The notes below the pieces were generated by a model. That model ran no database searches. It was not told the DNA's origin and saw only the letters and a list, made by a program, of their open reading frames with translations. From Trogon surrucura (taxonomy: Eukaryota; Chordata; Aves; Trogoniformes; Trogonidae): a DNA stretch of 64,000 nt. The translations under genes and the position numbers were made by a program. The stretch is from contig CM036629.1 of assembly GCA_020746105.1 (NCBI GenBank), positions 751,501 to 815,500 of the forward strand. Reading direction: 5' to 3'. This document shows positions 35,831-49,164 of the stretch, piece after piece. How positions within the stretch are numbered: the first letter of the stretch is position 1; every line of letters starts with the position of its first letter.

Positions 35831-38800
35831 CCAGGAAAAGTAACACTCGTGCGGTGGAATTCTCATGGCAGTCCCGTTGCCAAACACACAAAGCAGAGTC
35901 TCTGAAGTAACACTTTAAGCAACAAAAGATGAGAAAGAAAAATTCAGTTCATCAACAGTTAATAAACAGAAACTGAAAAATATTAAGAATTTATATAATT
36001 CATCTTAGCACGTTGCTAATCCCTTTGTACTCGGCATCGGAACAGAATCACTTTAGCACTAAAGCGACAAAGAAGGCGATGGCTGCCTCGAGGAGCCCTG
36101 GCATTCCTCCTTGTCCTTGGCGCTTCCTATTTGCTGGTCTTTACTTGTATCTCATCAAAACACAAACTGGGATCCGGGTCCCTTTTGCAGTTGTACGTGA
36201 ATGCACAAACTGGTTAAATTCCAAGCTTCTCGGAGCAGAGGTTGCGTGCTCTTAGGATATACAGGCACGCGTACAAATACTTAGCAGAAAGCCCAGGAGG
36301 GGTCCAGTCCCTGACTGTAACCCTGGGTTTGGGGGCTACCGATACAATCAAAACCAGCAGTCAAATACTGAGGGATAATGTAACCATTTAAACATAAAGC
36401 AGAGATTCTGGTTCTAATTATGTTTCTACCATCATCTTCCTTCCACACTCTTGCTGTTCAGAGATTCCCCCATTTCTCTTTTTAGAGCACCAGTTATCTC
36501 GAGGTAGCTAAACTCCCACGTAAAAGCTGATTTTAATCACCCGCTTTGCTAAATTGAGAGGAATTTGATTAAAACATTCTAATCCACCCTACATCAGCAA
36601 CGTTCGTAATTGATTTTCACCTCCTCCGGTTTTCTGGACACACCAACTCCCAGAAACGTGACGCTCCAGGGCCAGAAATCCCAACTGCTGGAAGCTTGAC
36701 ACCAAATTTATTACTATCAACACGATCCTTTCTTGTTTACAACGGATAACACCCGAAGGGCTATAAAGGAATCTGGTCCACAAGGCAGTGAATGATACAC
36801 AAATAAATAAAGCCACAGGGCAGATTATTTGCTACTCTACGGCACTATTGCTTTGCTGGCTCCAGTAGAGTTGTTTGTACCAGTTTACTAGCAAAGAACC
36901 TCTCCCTGAACAATAATATGGTAATGATCGTGCCCAGACAGCTCCGTCCATGTGAATTCCCACGTACGTTTCACAGCATTCATTAATTAGAGCTTCTATA
37001 ACTTTGAGTTAGTGATGTGGAGTGGCAACATCCCCTTGTGTCCAATAAAATGCAGACACCTCCAGCACCGGCGATCGATACTTTAGGGAACAAAATACTG
37101 TACTATTCTATAGGCAATATTATTTGCTGAAGCACCAAAGTATTCCCCAGAAATCTTTGACCAGCACTGAACTAGCAGAACCTCGCTTCTTTTCAAGATC
37201 AGAGCAGATTACAACGCGAGGTGGTACACTGCCGCTGGTACATCAATCACGCCAGAAGATTAAAGCACCGAGAGTCCCTTCCTTAAAACGAAACCCTGCA
37301 TTCCTGGGCTCGACAGGAGCAACTCGGACTGCAAAGGCTTCACTTTCAAACAGCAGAATATTTTCTGTGGACTTAAACATTATTACGGCAGAACAGTGAA
37401 TCCAGAAACACTCATTTATTCGGAATTAACACTAATTGCATTTGAAGACAAGGACTTTAAAGATTAAAAAAAGGCAGCCAAGTAAACCTCACTCCCAGAC
37501 ATGCTGTGACTGCTCTAAAAGGCCCGTCTTATTTTCCATATGCCTCATAGTTGTGTTTCCTTATGCAATTGTGATGGAGATTTAAAGTCCTGCAGTTGAC
37601 TCCAGCTCTCAGCCTGACTGTTTTTTCCATCTGCTTTCATTTTGGTGTCAGGCTGGAAAGGATTCTCAAACAGACACAAACACAAGTCAAAACCGGTAAT
37701 TCCCCCAGCCCAAGAGGTACGAGACGCTGGATGTTGAAGTCCCTCTTCCTGGGTGCCAGCTCCCGCTGAACACCGTTACGCTGACAAACCAGTACCTCCT
37801 TTGAGCATACCGCGCTTATAACTGGGTTTGCTCTCTAAAAAAAAAGACAGTAGACATTAAAATGACTTGTCGGAAAAGTGTATTATAATTTTAAAGTGCA
37901 ACATATTTTTTTCCCCTAATTCAAAACAGCGAATGTTAAACTTAAAGACTCTTCCTAGTGCATGTTAGTGACAGGCAAAGCTCCCAGAGGGGTGACTGCC
38001 TTCAAAGACAGGTAAATGAGGGCCCATATAAAACAGCCAAGTATTGATGTTGTAGTAAAACTCAAGAAAAACACATTGGCAGACAAGTAAATTTGTCACT
38101 AATAATTTAATGTAATTTCCCTAAAATGGAGGTAATGGGTACTCAGGGAATACACCTCCAGGGTTTACATCAAATGTGCATGTGGAAAATTGCGAAATAA
38201 TATTTTTTTTAAATGTAGATGCTTTGGCTGACATGTTAGTTTATGATGAAAATCGCTCTCCTGATATGATAAAGGGGAGGGAAAAATATAAGCTTCCAAA
38301 CATACACAACTTGTACCTTCTAAAACCGTCCCCAAAATGACAACTCGGATACAGAGACTGCTGAATGCCGCGATCATTTGTTTGTGTTTTAGCTTCCCCT
38401 TTAAAATGATGGACTGCAATTACCAAATAGTAATGAACCAATCATGTTGCAAACGCTATTTCCTGTGTCATTCTGAGTTATAGAATCTAATATCAAGCTC
38501 ATTTCAAATATTCCAAAATTGCATATTTTTCTCTGCAGTGAAGTGACAGCTCAAATTGTGTTTAGTTGCAACCATATGACCATGAGCAAATCAAGTATAA
38601 AAATTTCATTTTCTCTAAGTGTTAATGCAATATTTTTAGATCAGCTCCTACAATGGTTCACTTTGCACCCCGCAGGATGGTGCTGGATGCTGCTAAAGTA
38701 CCATTATCAATTATAATGTGGTTTCTATAAATTTTAAACAATACTTGTACATGACTCACGTAGGTAAAACTCAGAGAAAGAAGAACACAGAAAAAAACCC

Positions 38801-39029
38801 TCTGCTTCTTCAAACAGATAGGATCACTTTCAGCTATAAATTGAAATTTCACTGTGCGGGCTCAATATGAGAAAGGCCTGCATTATTTTTTTTTTTTTCC
38901 AGGGCAGTAAGAAAACAGGGAATAAAATAAAAGAAAGAAAAGAAAGCATTAAAAAGGAAAAATGCAGCTGCCACGAGCTCGGAAACTGAGCAGAGGAGGA
39001 AAGGGAGCCCGGAAAAGACGTATGAGTTG
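35831..39029. other. Intergenic stretch without recognised gene
   Basis: Largely AT-rich with scattered short T and A runs (for example 38200-38212 and 38888-38900). Open frames stay below 95 codons and have no recognisable features. No transposable element or RNA gene was recognised over 3.2 kb. Confidence 0.45.
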
Positions 39030-39487
39030 ATGTGAAAACCAAAACTATAAAACGTCCATCGCAGGAAGGGGGCTCTGGCTACAAATGCACTGCGGCTGTT
39101 GGTACGATCTCGCCGCTGCTTCACACCAACGTGTCGTCCGTTCCTGCTCCCCGCTCCTGTTTTCGTGCCTTTGCTACACGAGCGTACACGCTCCGAGATG
39201 TTTCCCTGGGCGTATACTCACGGAAGAGAGAATTATTTGTGAAACCTCGCTCGGCTGATCCATCTACGCTAAGAGAAGACTGCTGCTAACCGCCCAAGCC
39301 TCAGCATCGCTGCGACCGAATCCCACCGCCCGGGCCACGGGTGTCTCCCACTGAACGAAGCAGTTGGATGCTCCCCAGAGAAATTCTGCAGTTGTTGGGG
39401 TAGGACTTGGTAAGTAGGTCACACGCTTGGCAATTTTTAACCTCAAAGTTGCAAAGTCACCTCTTGTTTCTTTGTACTGAAGTTTCT
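39030..39487. promoter_or_regulatory. Weak CpG-containing patch
   Basis: Moderate CpG enrichment at about 39055-39340 just upstream of a CR1. A minus-strand open frame of 190 codons (39264-39836) covers this patch and the whole antisense of the CR1. Because it depends on the transposon and has no domain features, it is not called as a gene. A regulatory role is possible but weakly supported. Confidence 0.25.
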
Positions 39488-39652
39488 CAAAGAGGGTGTG
39501 GAGTCTCCTGCTCTGGAGACTTTTGAACCCGCCTGGACGCGCTCCTGTGGGGCTGCCCTGGGTAACCCTGCTCTGGCAGGGGGGTGGACTGGGTGAACTT
39601 TCGGGGTCCCTTCCAACCTCCAACCCCCTGTGATTCTGTGTGATTCTGCGAT
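39488..39652 (+). mobile_element. CR1 LINE 3' end fragment
   Basis: Plus-strand CR1 3' end: AGAGGGTGTGGAGTCTCCTG, GAACCCGCCTGGACGCGCTC, CTGCTCTGGCAGGGGGGTGG, then GGTCCCTTCCAACCTCCAAC and a tail of three degenerate ATTCTGTG-type units ending near 39652. It is 5'-truncated, inactive and similar in layout to the copies at 28084 and 62740. Confidence 0.95.
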
Positions 39653-42600
39653 CCTCTGCAGTCTTTCCCAAGGTTTTGAAGAAAGGCCGACTTAAAAAAA
39701 AGCCCCCAATGTTTTGTCCCCGTTGCAGGGCGAGGCCTGCGCGGTCGGTCACACGTGGCTCCAGAGCCTCCCATGGCACAGGCTGCTCCGGGGACAGTGT
39801 GCTGCCAGAAGTTAAAAATAACACCACCCTCTGCAAGGCACTCAGTGTTTTATTACTTTATATATGACTGGCCTGACTGACATTCATTGAAGATACGAGG
39901 GGTTTTGAAAGATCCCGCTTCTGAGTAAAAGCGGCGGGCAGAGGCCCCGGCATTTGTGTATCCCCTTGGTAACGTCCATGCGCTCGGGGAGGGACAAGCC
40001 CACGACACTCGACGTTCAAACACAACCCCTGCCCAGCCTTCTTCAGCAACGGATCCTGAAATGCTTCACAAAGGACATTATTCGCAAAGCACGTTAGTAT
40101 CTAAGGTGGTAAAATCATTTGGCCAAGGGAACTTGGCCAAGCAAGAGCAGAGACACAACTTGTGTCCCCTCAGCCTACCAAAAACGCTCTCTACAAGTAC
40201 ACGCATAGTTACCAGTTCAGCAAACGGCAAAGAAATTTTAACGTTCACTTTAGTGTTTTTTTTTTTCTTATGTGGATCTTCACAAACTTTTTTTTGTTGT
40301 TACTTCACTTATTACTGTGTTCTGGATCTCAACAGCTGGGCTGCATACAGAATTAATACCTAAAGTTACATACATATTACTCTCATGAAAATTAAAATAG
40401 TAAATGGATATTTAACTTCTGAACTGAGGGTTCAACAGAAAATTAAAGAATACTAATTTTGTCCCCAGCAACTTGGTCATATTTGCATCTTATTTGCTGC
40501 CTTCTGAAACACAGCTTGATTTGAAATTTTTCCTAACGAAACAGAGCAGTATTTGATCCTACATTTTGGCAAACACAGGAAAAAAGCCATAGAAAAGATA
40601 AGGTAGCACGTCTTAGTGCGTGAAGGGATGGAAAAACTAGACACTGGATTGCTTAGACTTGTTTTTCCAGTGGCAATACTATAAAGTAATTAATGAGGGG
40701 TTCAAATTCTAGAGTAAAATCTGTGAATATAATTTGAAAGAACAGATTTATAGCCATAGAAAATTATTAAAAAGAAGCAAAAAAACCAACCAAAACAATT
40801 CTTCTCCAAAGCCACAAACTGTAGCTTCTTCTCAACATTTAAAAAGAACACAAAAAAGTCACAAAGTTATCCCTCATGAGTCATTTATAGTCAGTAAAAA
40901 TACCATTAGAACAAACAGCACCAGCTATTACTGCCATTACCAAATTTACAGACATGTATTTGTTACCTGTATTTTACAGATAGCACACACACCGCAAAAG
41001 AAAAATCAGTGCCATGAAAAATCAATCCGTATTTAAATCTTTCTGGCCTGTTTGCTCTCGCTGGCTCCAGCGTTAGCGGCGTTTACCTGTAGGTGTGTTT
41101 GTGACTACACGAGGTACTCAGACACCTGTACAGACACAAAACACCCACAAGTAAGTGAACATCCAGAAAAAGATCTTGAGATTTTTCTCTTCTCCATTCT
41201 CGTCTATCTTTGTACTGTTCAAACACCAATAGATAGAGAAGATATTAGCAGCACCTTTGGTGCAGGTAGGCTCGACACCCAGATTCAAGGATTTTTTCTT
41301 CTTATATGAGAAAACGTCTCTTTAAAATTGCATTACTGGCATTTATGATTCATTCTGCAAATAGTGCGACTTCCACATATAAATCTGAAATTCATTTAAG
41401 ATATTTTGAGTTTAATAAGAATAAAGGCACCCCATTTTTCAAAGCAATAAAGAAAGATGCACCTGCCACCAGCCTGACCACTGAACAGAGTGGGAAGATA
41501 CTAACTCAGTAAAGGTAAAACCCAGAAAAAAACACAAAGTGATATATATAAAAAAAAGATAGCTCATCTATCACTTCTTACCGAAAGATGCACATAGTAA
41601 GATGAATTTAAAACAATAAAAAAAGCTGTCAGTTTTTCTCCTCCAGATTGGGAGAATCTGTGAAACAGTAACAGAGGAGAGATTTTGTAGATCGTAGTAG
41701 GCAACAAGGTGTGCGGCTGAGGAGTGAGCTCGCCCTACCAAGGCTACGTTGGCCAACAATTTTATCTAGTCAGAGCCTAACGCTTCAGTGTTAGGCTGTC
41801 ATAGGTTTTGTGTGCTTTCATAAGATATTCTAATTGCATTTGTGCAGCAACAGATTAGGCTAAAATCGGACTGGTGCCTTCCACCTTCTGATTTTCTCTG
41901 CTATTCCATTCTTTTTAGAAACTACCTCGAGCATCTCTGCAGCACTAGAGTCCTTCCCAGCACTTGGAATCTGTCTCCTGCCGTTCCCCCCGCACCGCTG
42001 GGGCCAGGCAAGCGCCGTGAGAGTCAGGATAAGTCAGCCCCGTTCTTCAAGGAGACTGAAAGGGGAACACATCTGACGACAGGACTCCTGAACTACTAAA
42101 AGGCAAAGCTAGCAAGACAGAAGAAGTTAGAAGCTGTACTTTTAAGTAATCCCAGTGTAAATTATGAGCATTTTATGAACAATACTTTAGAACCTAAATT
42201 TTGTCACTTACTCAACAAAACATTGAGGCAATTTAGGTTGGTATTAACCTTTGAAGAATATTTCATTTCAGCCTCTAGCTCTTCTCTAATTTTCTATAAT
42301 ATATTGTGTATGAATCCTTTCCAGAAATGAAAGTCGTATAATGGTGGCATTCTGATACAAACTGACAACAGCCAGGAAATTGAAAGTTCAGTGTGAGCCT
42401 TCATCTGTCATTTACACCACTGTTGAGAAGGCAAAAGCAGAGACACCGAGTTACGGACAGTGATGGGCTTAACTTTTAATTTCCTGGATGTTATCATTTT
42501 AAATAGGAGCCTTGCTGTTATTTAAATCTATCTGGGGGAGGCAACGGGAGGTAAAAAAAAGAAAAGAAATAATAGTATTTCTTTGAGCAACAGGAGCTGA

Positions 42601-42851
42601 GTGGTGTAAGTCGCTAGCTCCAACAGAAAAAAGAAAAACAACCCGACAGTCCACAAAGCCAGCAAAGCACTCAAGGTACACCAGCTTTCTCGAATTTTGT
42701 CGGATGATGTCAAACAGCAACTGCAGCCAGTCAGAAATGAACCTATGCACCAGGTTGCTCCTACACGGGCATTCATAGACTTTAATCCTCAGGCCCTGAC
42801 CTTCATGTCATCAAGAGTCCGCTAGAAAAAGAACCAAGAAGCAGCCGTTAT
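39653..42851. other. Intergenic stretch without recognised gene
   Basis: Mixed and AT-rich DNA with a T11 run near 40256-40266. The 135-codon open frame at 39956-40363 (plus) crosses a poly-F stretch coded by T runs and looks random. No further repeats or RNA genes were recognised. Confidence 0.45.
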
Positions 42852-43448
42852 TTGTGGATCCAGCTGCAGTTCTCTGTGGCCAAGGACAAACCCGGCTTGG
42901 CGGCAATCTGCTGGACCTTCTCATGCCAGCTGCCGCACAGGCGTGCGGTGCTGGTCTCCCAGCTGAGGCAGATTTCCTCACGATCGAAGCTGAACCCTTC
43001 CATTCTGGTAGCTGTGATCCTGTACCAGGAGGCTGAGGAGCCAAATTCCCCGAGCCCTGGTCACACAGTCACCAGCCACCACCATCCACAGCCACTCCAG
43101 AGCCTTCAGTCAGTGCCCCAGCACTTGCAAAATGCTGTAAGCCACCAACTGGTGTTTGCAAATCATCCTTGTCACTGGTTGGCAGAGCACACGACACACA
43201 GAACGCAAACACTCAACCTAAAGCTCCTGTACGTATCTTCCAGGCTGCCACAATACTTCAGCTGTAATATCCATAGCTCGTGGAGTATGGCAGCTGGATT
43301 TCGAATCCCGGTCAGACAGGCGACGGCCCGTGATGCTGGAATCAGCACATGGAACATCTCACTTCAAATTTTCCAGCTAAATACTGTGAAAACATCAGAG
43401 AGAGCAACTGGACCTTTGAAACACCGAAGTCTTGCCATAACCCAGTAG
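42852..43448 (+). other. Long open frame without ATG start (198 codons)
   Basis: A stretch of 198 codons free of stops, entered by TTG, ending in TAG. The first in-frame ATG is late, at about codon 145, so translation as a free-standing protein is unlikely. It could be an internal or terminal exon or a chance frame. The translation is rich in H, Q, S and L, has no clear membrane segment and matches no family I know. The first 190 bp are GC-rich and open in more than one frame on both strands, which favours chance. No convincing splice acceptor was defined. Confidence 0.15.
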
Positions 43449-46400
43449 ATTCCCACCCTCTCATAAGAAAAAATACAGGAATACTGATGTCTGCTTGGTA
43501 TTTCACCTCCAGCTAAGATACTCTGTGTGTCTAGTAAGATTACAGAGGAAAAAGTCACTTGCTGCCCAGCAACATACAGTGTTACGGTCTGGAACAGAGC
43601 TAAACGCACTCACATGAAAATGCAATTAACAGAAGTAATATTTTAAAACTTCGAACAGTTATTATTCCCTATTTCAATGACTAGGTCTTACGAGGGAATG
43701 GGTGACATTCACAGAAGAATGTTACGCAAATAGAGTCTGAAAAAAGAAGTGTAAAAGATTTTAAAGGGGAAATTTTGCATGGGATCACTTCATTTAAAAA
43801 GTTAAATAACACAAGTAGAAAAAAAGGAGGAGAAAGCCCTAACAAAAGAAGAAAGCCCTCACAGTTTTTCATGGACTTCACAGTAAGTGCAGCAGATGAA
43901 ATGGGACTTCAGAAGTGCCAGCACAGGGAGAATAGTTCAGGCGTGCCTCTGATTTATTTCCCTCTTCTGCACAAAAGTGCTGACATACATCTTGAAGCGC
44001 ATTTTGACATAAGAATGTATACCAGACCATTTACTCCATAGGCAATTGTACGATTTCCACTGGAAGACAATTCTCAGGTCTTGTTGAGGGAATACTTTTA
44101 GTAATGGATGACACCTGAATAATTAATTATTCCCCACCATTCTGCCAGTCTCAGGTTCAGGAGTTAGTTTCTGTTCTACTCCAAATACTGCCTGGCATTC
44201 TTCAGAGCTCATCTTTGTAATAAAGTTAAATTTCTGGGTCCTAGAGCTTAGATTTTGTCTTTCAAAAGCCAAGAACGTTTCATGTCCTGAATCATGGGAA
44301 TACGGAACAAGCTGCAGTTTCTACATTGAATCAACTTTTAGAAATGTCACTGCTTGGTGGTTTGAATGCTGAAGTGACCCAAGACTCATCAAAGCTGAAG
44401 GGTGCTTACATGAACTTGTCAATAAGGCTCTGGTTCCCGTTTAATTTCTAATACGTTAATCAATGAGATGATAAACTATTTCATCAACATTATACTCAAG
44501 ACCTAAGCTTTTATCTAGATGTCTGTGCATCCTAAATAGCCATCGCCTATGAAAGTGGCTCAGAAATTAATGGGTTTTACATATGTCATTGCTAGTCTAG
44601 TGGGACCGACTGGGCCATCAGTTAAAACACTATCAGCATGGCGGGGCAGTTAATTAATGAAGTCACCTTATTCAGGCATCTTCCAACTGCTCAGTTTCAA
44701 GGTGAGAAATCTGACCTTTTCTTCACGCTGGTAACGTAAAAAGTGGTCCTTGATACTGTGTTTTATTATTTAATCATCAACAATGGGCTTATATAAAAAC
44801 TGGCTTTGGAAAGAAATACAATGTGTTATGGTGGGAGAAAAGTAGGTTACACTCTCACGTTGCCATCGTTACAGAAAAAATTTCACTAGCAGATATAGGA
44901 AAAACGTGTGTCCTCGCATGTGCAAAGAGACTGGGACAGAGAAGATGAGAACAGATATGTAGAGGCGTTGAAACACACGAGGCCACTTACTCTAACTCTG
45001 GTAGGATATTTCCCTACTGATGAGTCTAAATCTATTCTGGGTGATGAAACATTAAAGAACAAGCAAACAATCCTTCCCAAAACTGCTGAAAACCAACCAA
45101 CCAACCATCAAAACTGGATCTGCAGCCTTCTAGGAAAATGTCCTGAACTCCAGGCTGTCTTTAAAAGTTTGGCACCGATGCTTTGAAACAGGAGGGCAAG
45201 CCCACGGGTACAGAGATGGGAGCAGTTACATTTCATCTAGTGCCACCTAGCCTGTCCATACCGGTGAAACCCATGGCCAGGATTTCAGACACACCCTGTA
45301 CTTCACAGTGTGCTGGCGATGATAAATCACATTATAACACACCCAGCTCTCCTTCCAGCTGCGTAGGGAACAGAGACGCTCTGCTTAGGTACACAGGATC
45401 AAATCTGTCTGCTTGGCACTTTGCGTAATGATGCCTAAGCCATTCTGTGGATCATTTAAAACTCCCATGCTACCACCTTCTTCCTGGAATATATTCTGAA
45501 TATAGAAAAAAATTCTTTCCTTTTCACCTGCAAGGAAGAAGGTGCCACCAAAACCTTCAATGTTCACTTTTCCAAACTACCCTGGTCTTTAGGAGAGAGA
45601 GTTGTTAATTGTTGATGAATAACTGAAACACCACTTGTTGAAAGTGACATCAATGAGGACAGTGTAGAAAGGAAAGAAAGAGGGACCAAGGGCAGAGACT
45701 AAGGACGGGGTGATGGAAGAGTCACTGAGAACGGACCAGGAGCTGACGCCAATCGTCGCATCACAGGAAACACCAGCTACCGAGCAGAAGAGCCACAAGA
45801 CAGATATTCCATATATGGCCCTGAAAGTTGTGTTCGCACAGATGCGTGTGATTCGATCTAGCTGCTGATCTGGATGACTGCCCTTTCGGCTTCGCTGGCT
45901 ACTTCCACGTGGCGCAAGGCTAAAAGGACATTAGGTCTGCACTAACCATTTCTCTTCCTCTTAATGCAGCAGTGCCTGCTCCTGACCAATGCCGCCTGCA
46001 TTCCTCCACAGGCCTCGGCTCTCTTCACAACACAAACCACCTCCTTCTTCTTACTAGACCTGGCACTGATACCTGCTGTCCTCAGTATCCAGGGTATTTT
46101 TGGCATGTCGGGTTCTGACACGGAGCCATGGAAGTTCTCCTGGTGCCACTCTCAAGGTAGCTGCTGCACAAGCACAGGGATCCACCAGCGGTGCTACCCA
46201 CACCTGGCTCATCGCGGTGCTTGGCATGCTCCCGGGGGTGACATCGCGTGACAATTTCACCAATGTGCTATCAGTTGTTATTATTATTCGTCAATTAGAA
46301 ACAGAAGTATGATTTCCGACTAGCCAAGATGACAAGCATGGAACAAGGACACCAGAGCTTATTCCAAATGAGGAATGTATTTTAGTCCACCAACATAAGG

Positions 46401-47079
46401 CAACCCCCCCACACATCCCCAACACAGGACTATTTCTAGCAAGGTAATTATAACCGGCATTTCAAGTAGCATAGCCGTATTTAGTTTCTGGCTTTGCACA
46501 CAGAAGCGTACTGTAAAATGTAATTGGCTTCTATATTCAGCCAGAGAGCAAAGACAAATGGTAGGGTATGTCTGGGAAACCTCAACATCTGGTTAGAGTA
46601 ATAACCTAATAAAGAGAGAATTTTAAGTGACTGATTTCCTCTGTCCTTCTGAACACCAACAGAAGAGAGACATCACCAAACCTTTTTTGTAGTCCTTTCA
46701 CACCCAAGTGATTAACTCAACAGGTCGATTTACCGTGAGGTTGTTGCAGTGAGGCGGTCGGTGCCATAGGACATTTGGTGGAAAAGGGAGGAAGAACAGA
46801 GGAGAAAGCCTTCCCAAGTCTCCGCTGATGGCTTCTGAAACTGGGAAACGCCAATGCTGTCCTGATAATGTGCAATATTTGGAGGCAAATCTTGTAAACA
46901 TGCTGCAGCATTCAGCATCAGCTTAGGAAAGTCACGTGTAAATGGAAACGTAGTAGAAAAACGGAGCCAACCCTGCGTCAGCAAGACCAGTGACAAGTGT
47001 CTTTCAAACGACAAAGCTAAGAAGCACTGGCCCCAACCAGACTGCCTAGAGCTTGCACAGCAAACAGTCTGCAGAATTC
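43449..47079. other. Intergenic stretch without recognised gene
   Basis: AT-rich to mixed DNA. Frames of 88-95 codons occur (43775-44041, 44908-45186, 45964-46251, plus strand), and none is recognised. The 44908-45186 translation is hydrophilic and moderately protein-like, but it stands alone. No transposable element was recognised in this 3.6 kb. Confidence 0.45.
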
Positions 47080-47100
47080 TTTTTTTTTTTTTAATTTAAT
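47080..47100 (-). repeat. A13 tract preceded by ATTAAA (minus strand)
   Basis: On the minus strand ATTAAA (47095-47100) is followed two bases later by thirteen A residues (47080-47092). It lies about 90 nt past the stop of the open frame at 47188-47850. An A tract in this position suits the tail of a retrocopied mRNA, but the signal-to-tail distance is shorter than the usual 10-30 nt and no target-site duplication was found, so it may be an ordinary homopolymer. Confidence 0.4.
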
Positions 47101-47187
47101 ATCACATAAAATGATTTTTAAACACCCCAATCCACAGAAATTATAGCAACAAAATAACCTGTGCAATTTTTGCTTGCAATTCACTAA

Positions 47188-47850
47188 TCATTTCTTCAAG
47201 GAACTTTGAGTTCTCTTCCCAGTTAGGGAACAGCTTAACTCCGAAAGGAATAATTGTTTTCTGACATAATAGAAAAGCAGCGAAGTTCCAGTATTTTCCT
47301 GTTTAACTTCTCCAAAGTTTCTTTCTACCAAAGTTACACAAACTGAGGTAAGCTCTTCAGAAAGATTTGTCAGTAGAGTGAGAGGCACTACGTATTGGTG
47401 GAAGAGGAGAAGAAACATCGTGAGAGGGACCAGGCAAGTAAAATTTCCTGATATTCCTTTGTCTTGAAACAATGAGACAGGGGAAGGGGGAGCGGTTTCA
47501 TCACTGCTAAATGTTGTGTCGACGCAGTTGTTCTCCCCCTTTTGTGTGCGGATCCAAGCGAGAGCAGAGATTAATACTAGTAGGAGTATGAAAAGCAGTT
47601 TAGCAAAAAACCCCAAGTTTCTTGTCGGTGGTCTGAGATTTGCAGTGCTGGGGTTCACACCCCTGTCGTAAGCTTGTAGAGAATTCACCAACTTGGAAAG
47701 ATTTCCCAACAATGAGCAAAACTGCTTGTCTAGCTCTTGCCAGTACACCGCATCATCTCCTACGCTGCAACTTGAGCAGCCTCTTTGCATTTTAGTGAGA
47801 AAATGCCCAAATGAGACAGCACTACCTTTAGCAGAAGAGCCTCCCGACAC
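47188..47850 (-). CDS. Hypothetical membrane protein ORF, unrecognised
   Basis: The longest open frame of the window: 220 codons from a GTG at 47850. The first ATG is at 47790, giving 200 residues. Numbered from the GTG, residues 1-75 are soluble (YWQELDKQFCSLLGNLSKLV is helix-like). Residues 80-100 (GFFAKLLFILLLVLISALAW) are a clear membrane segment followed by positive charges (RTQK). Residues 139-162 are a second hydrophobic stretch. NFT at 136 and NLS at 162 are potential glycosylation sites. I do not recognise the family. A possible splice acceptor (CCTCTAAG) sits about 20 bases before the GTG, so this may be a terminal exon. It may also be an intronless retrocopy with the A tract downstream, or chance: my rough estimate for a frame this long at about 40% GC is a few percent or less per window. 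No neighbour gene helps to place it. Confidence 0.25.
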   Translation of the reverse strand: MSGGSSAKGSAVSFGHFLTKMQRGCSSCSVGDDAVYWQELDKQFCSLLGNLSKLVNSLQAYDRGVNPSTANLRPPTRNLGFFAKLLFILLLVLISALAWIRTQKGENNCVDTTFSSDETAPPSPVSLFQDKGISGNFTCLVPLTMFLLLFHQYVVPLTLLTNLSEELTSVCVTLVERNFGEVKQENTGTSLLFYYVRKQLFLSELSCSLTGKRTQSSLKK

Positions 47851-49164
47851 CAGAGTCCGAAGGAAACCTTAGAGGAATCCCGACGTACATGGACAGAGGG
47901 CAGAAGGTTTCTCCTGCCAGGCACGAAGCAATCAAATCAGTATTTTATTTTTTCTTTTATATAAGTGATCCTGTATATTTTTCAGCACTAATTTTACAAT
48001 GAGCAACTACATATTATTTCCCAAGAGATATACTGTGCACTTATTAGGAAGCACAACAACCACCCTGCTGTTATTAACATTTCGAGAAATTGGCTTTTTT
48101 TTATTTTATTTTGGGGCTGTACTCTGTACTAACCCAGTGCTTCAACAGCAGAGTTTTCCGTATTTACTGCTTTCATTTTAAAAGACAAAAGAGAGGAAAG
48201 ACAGCTAGCTTCTAGGAAAAGAGTCAACTATTGTAAAATTGCCTTCCACGTAATTTTGGACAAAGGAACTGGTACAATAAATCTCTGCATCAAGCCCATA
48301 TTTCTACTTCGGCTATTACGGTTACAGGGGGAAAAGCCTTAAAAATATCCAGGATTGAAATTCAAAGCATTCAGTGACAGGGAATCCACGAGATCCCTAG
48401 CTACGCTGTTTTAACAGATGACTACACATGCTGCTAAAAATGTACATGTTGTATTTATTTATATTATACACAGATAAAGCTCTTTCTCCCGTGTTAGCCT
48501 TTTTATATCGTATAACCGTAGATTACGTTTCTCCCTTGGCTAAAGCACAAGACTGGATTCTCCTGTTGAACTATTAATCTGCCCTAATCACTGAGACTTC
48601 TTTCAGATGCTTTTTTTGATGCTTCCCTGCCTGTAGTTCCTGTATCTCACAATCATAACACATTTATTTATTTTAGCATCTGACTTCACTTCATCCAATA
48701 TTAAAATGTGCAGTAATGCTAAAAGAAGACGTTAAAAATCATTTGGGTTTCTCATTAAAAAGGACCCGCACCCATCATTACTTGTACAACGTGAATTTGT
48801 TTATTATCTGCAAATTTGTGCAACTGTTTCGTACCTTTATGATTCACGTGTTAGCCCTCACGGGATTCCAACGAGACCACGAATGTGAGCTATGTTTCTT
48901 TTTTTTTTTTCCCCTTCCTAGATGTGTTTTCTGTATCATGTGTGAATTCTGGAAACAAAGAACTAGTTCCAAAATTAAAACAGAGAATTTGGAGTACGTT
49001 AAGGAAAGTGATCCTACCCGGAGAACGATCAAATCGAGGAAAGATCACAAGACAAAATTTCGATCCCAGCAAAATCAATGGCAAAACTTCTGTTCACTCC
49101 ATTAAGGTCACGGAATCAACCCAGAACTCATTCACTCCATTTCTTTCAATTCTCTGATGTCACC
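47851..49164. other. AT-rich non-coding stretch
   Basis: AT-rich DNA with a T13-type run near 48899-48911. A 129-codon plus-strand frame (48716-49105) passes through the T run as polyphenylalanine and is not credible. The part at 48640-48860 is complex and AT-rich and could be regulatory. No transposon was recognised. Confidence 0.4.

Noticed and set aside
39264..39836. 190-codon minus-strand frame
   Set aside because: It is largely antisense to the CR1 at 39488-39652 and has no recognisable domain.
43297..43309. TTCGAATCC word like a tRNA B box
   Set aside because: No A box at the correct distance upstream and no acceptor-stem pairing could be found, so it is not a tRNA gene.
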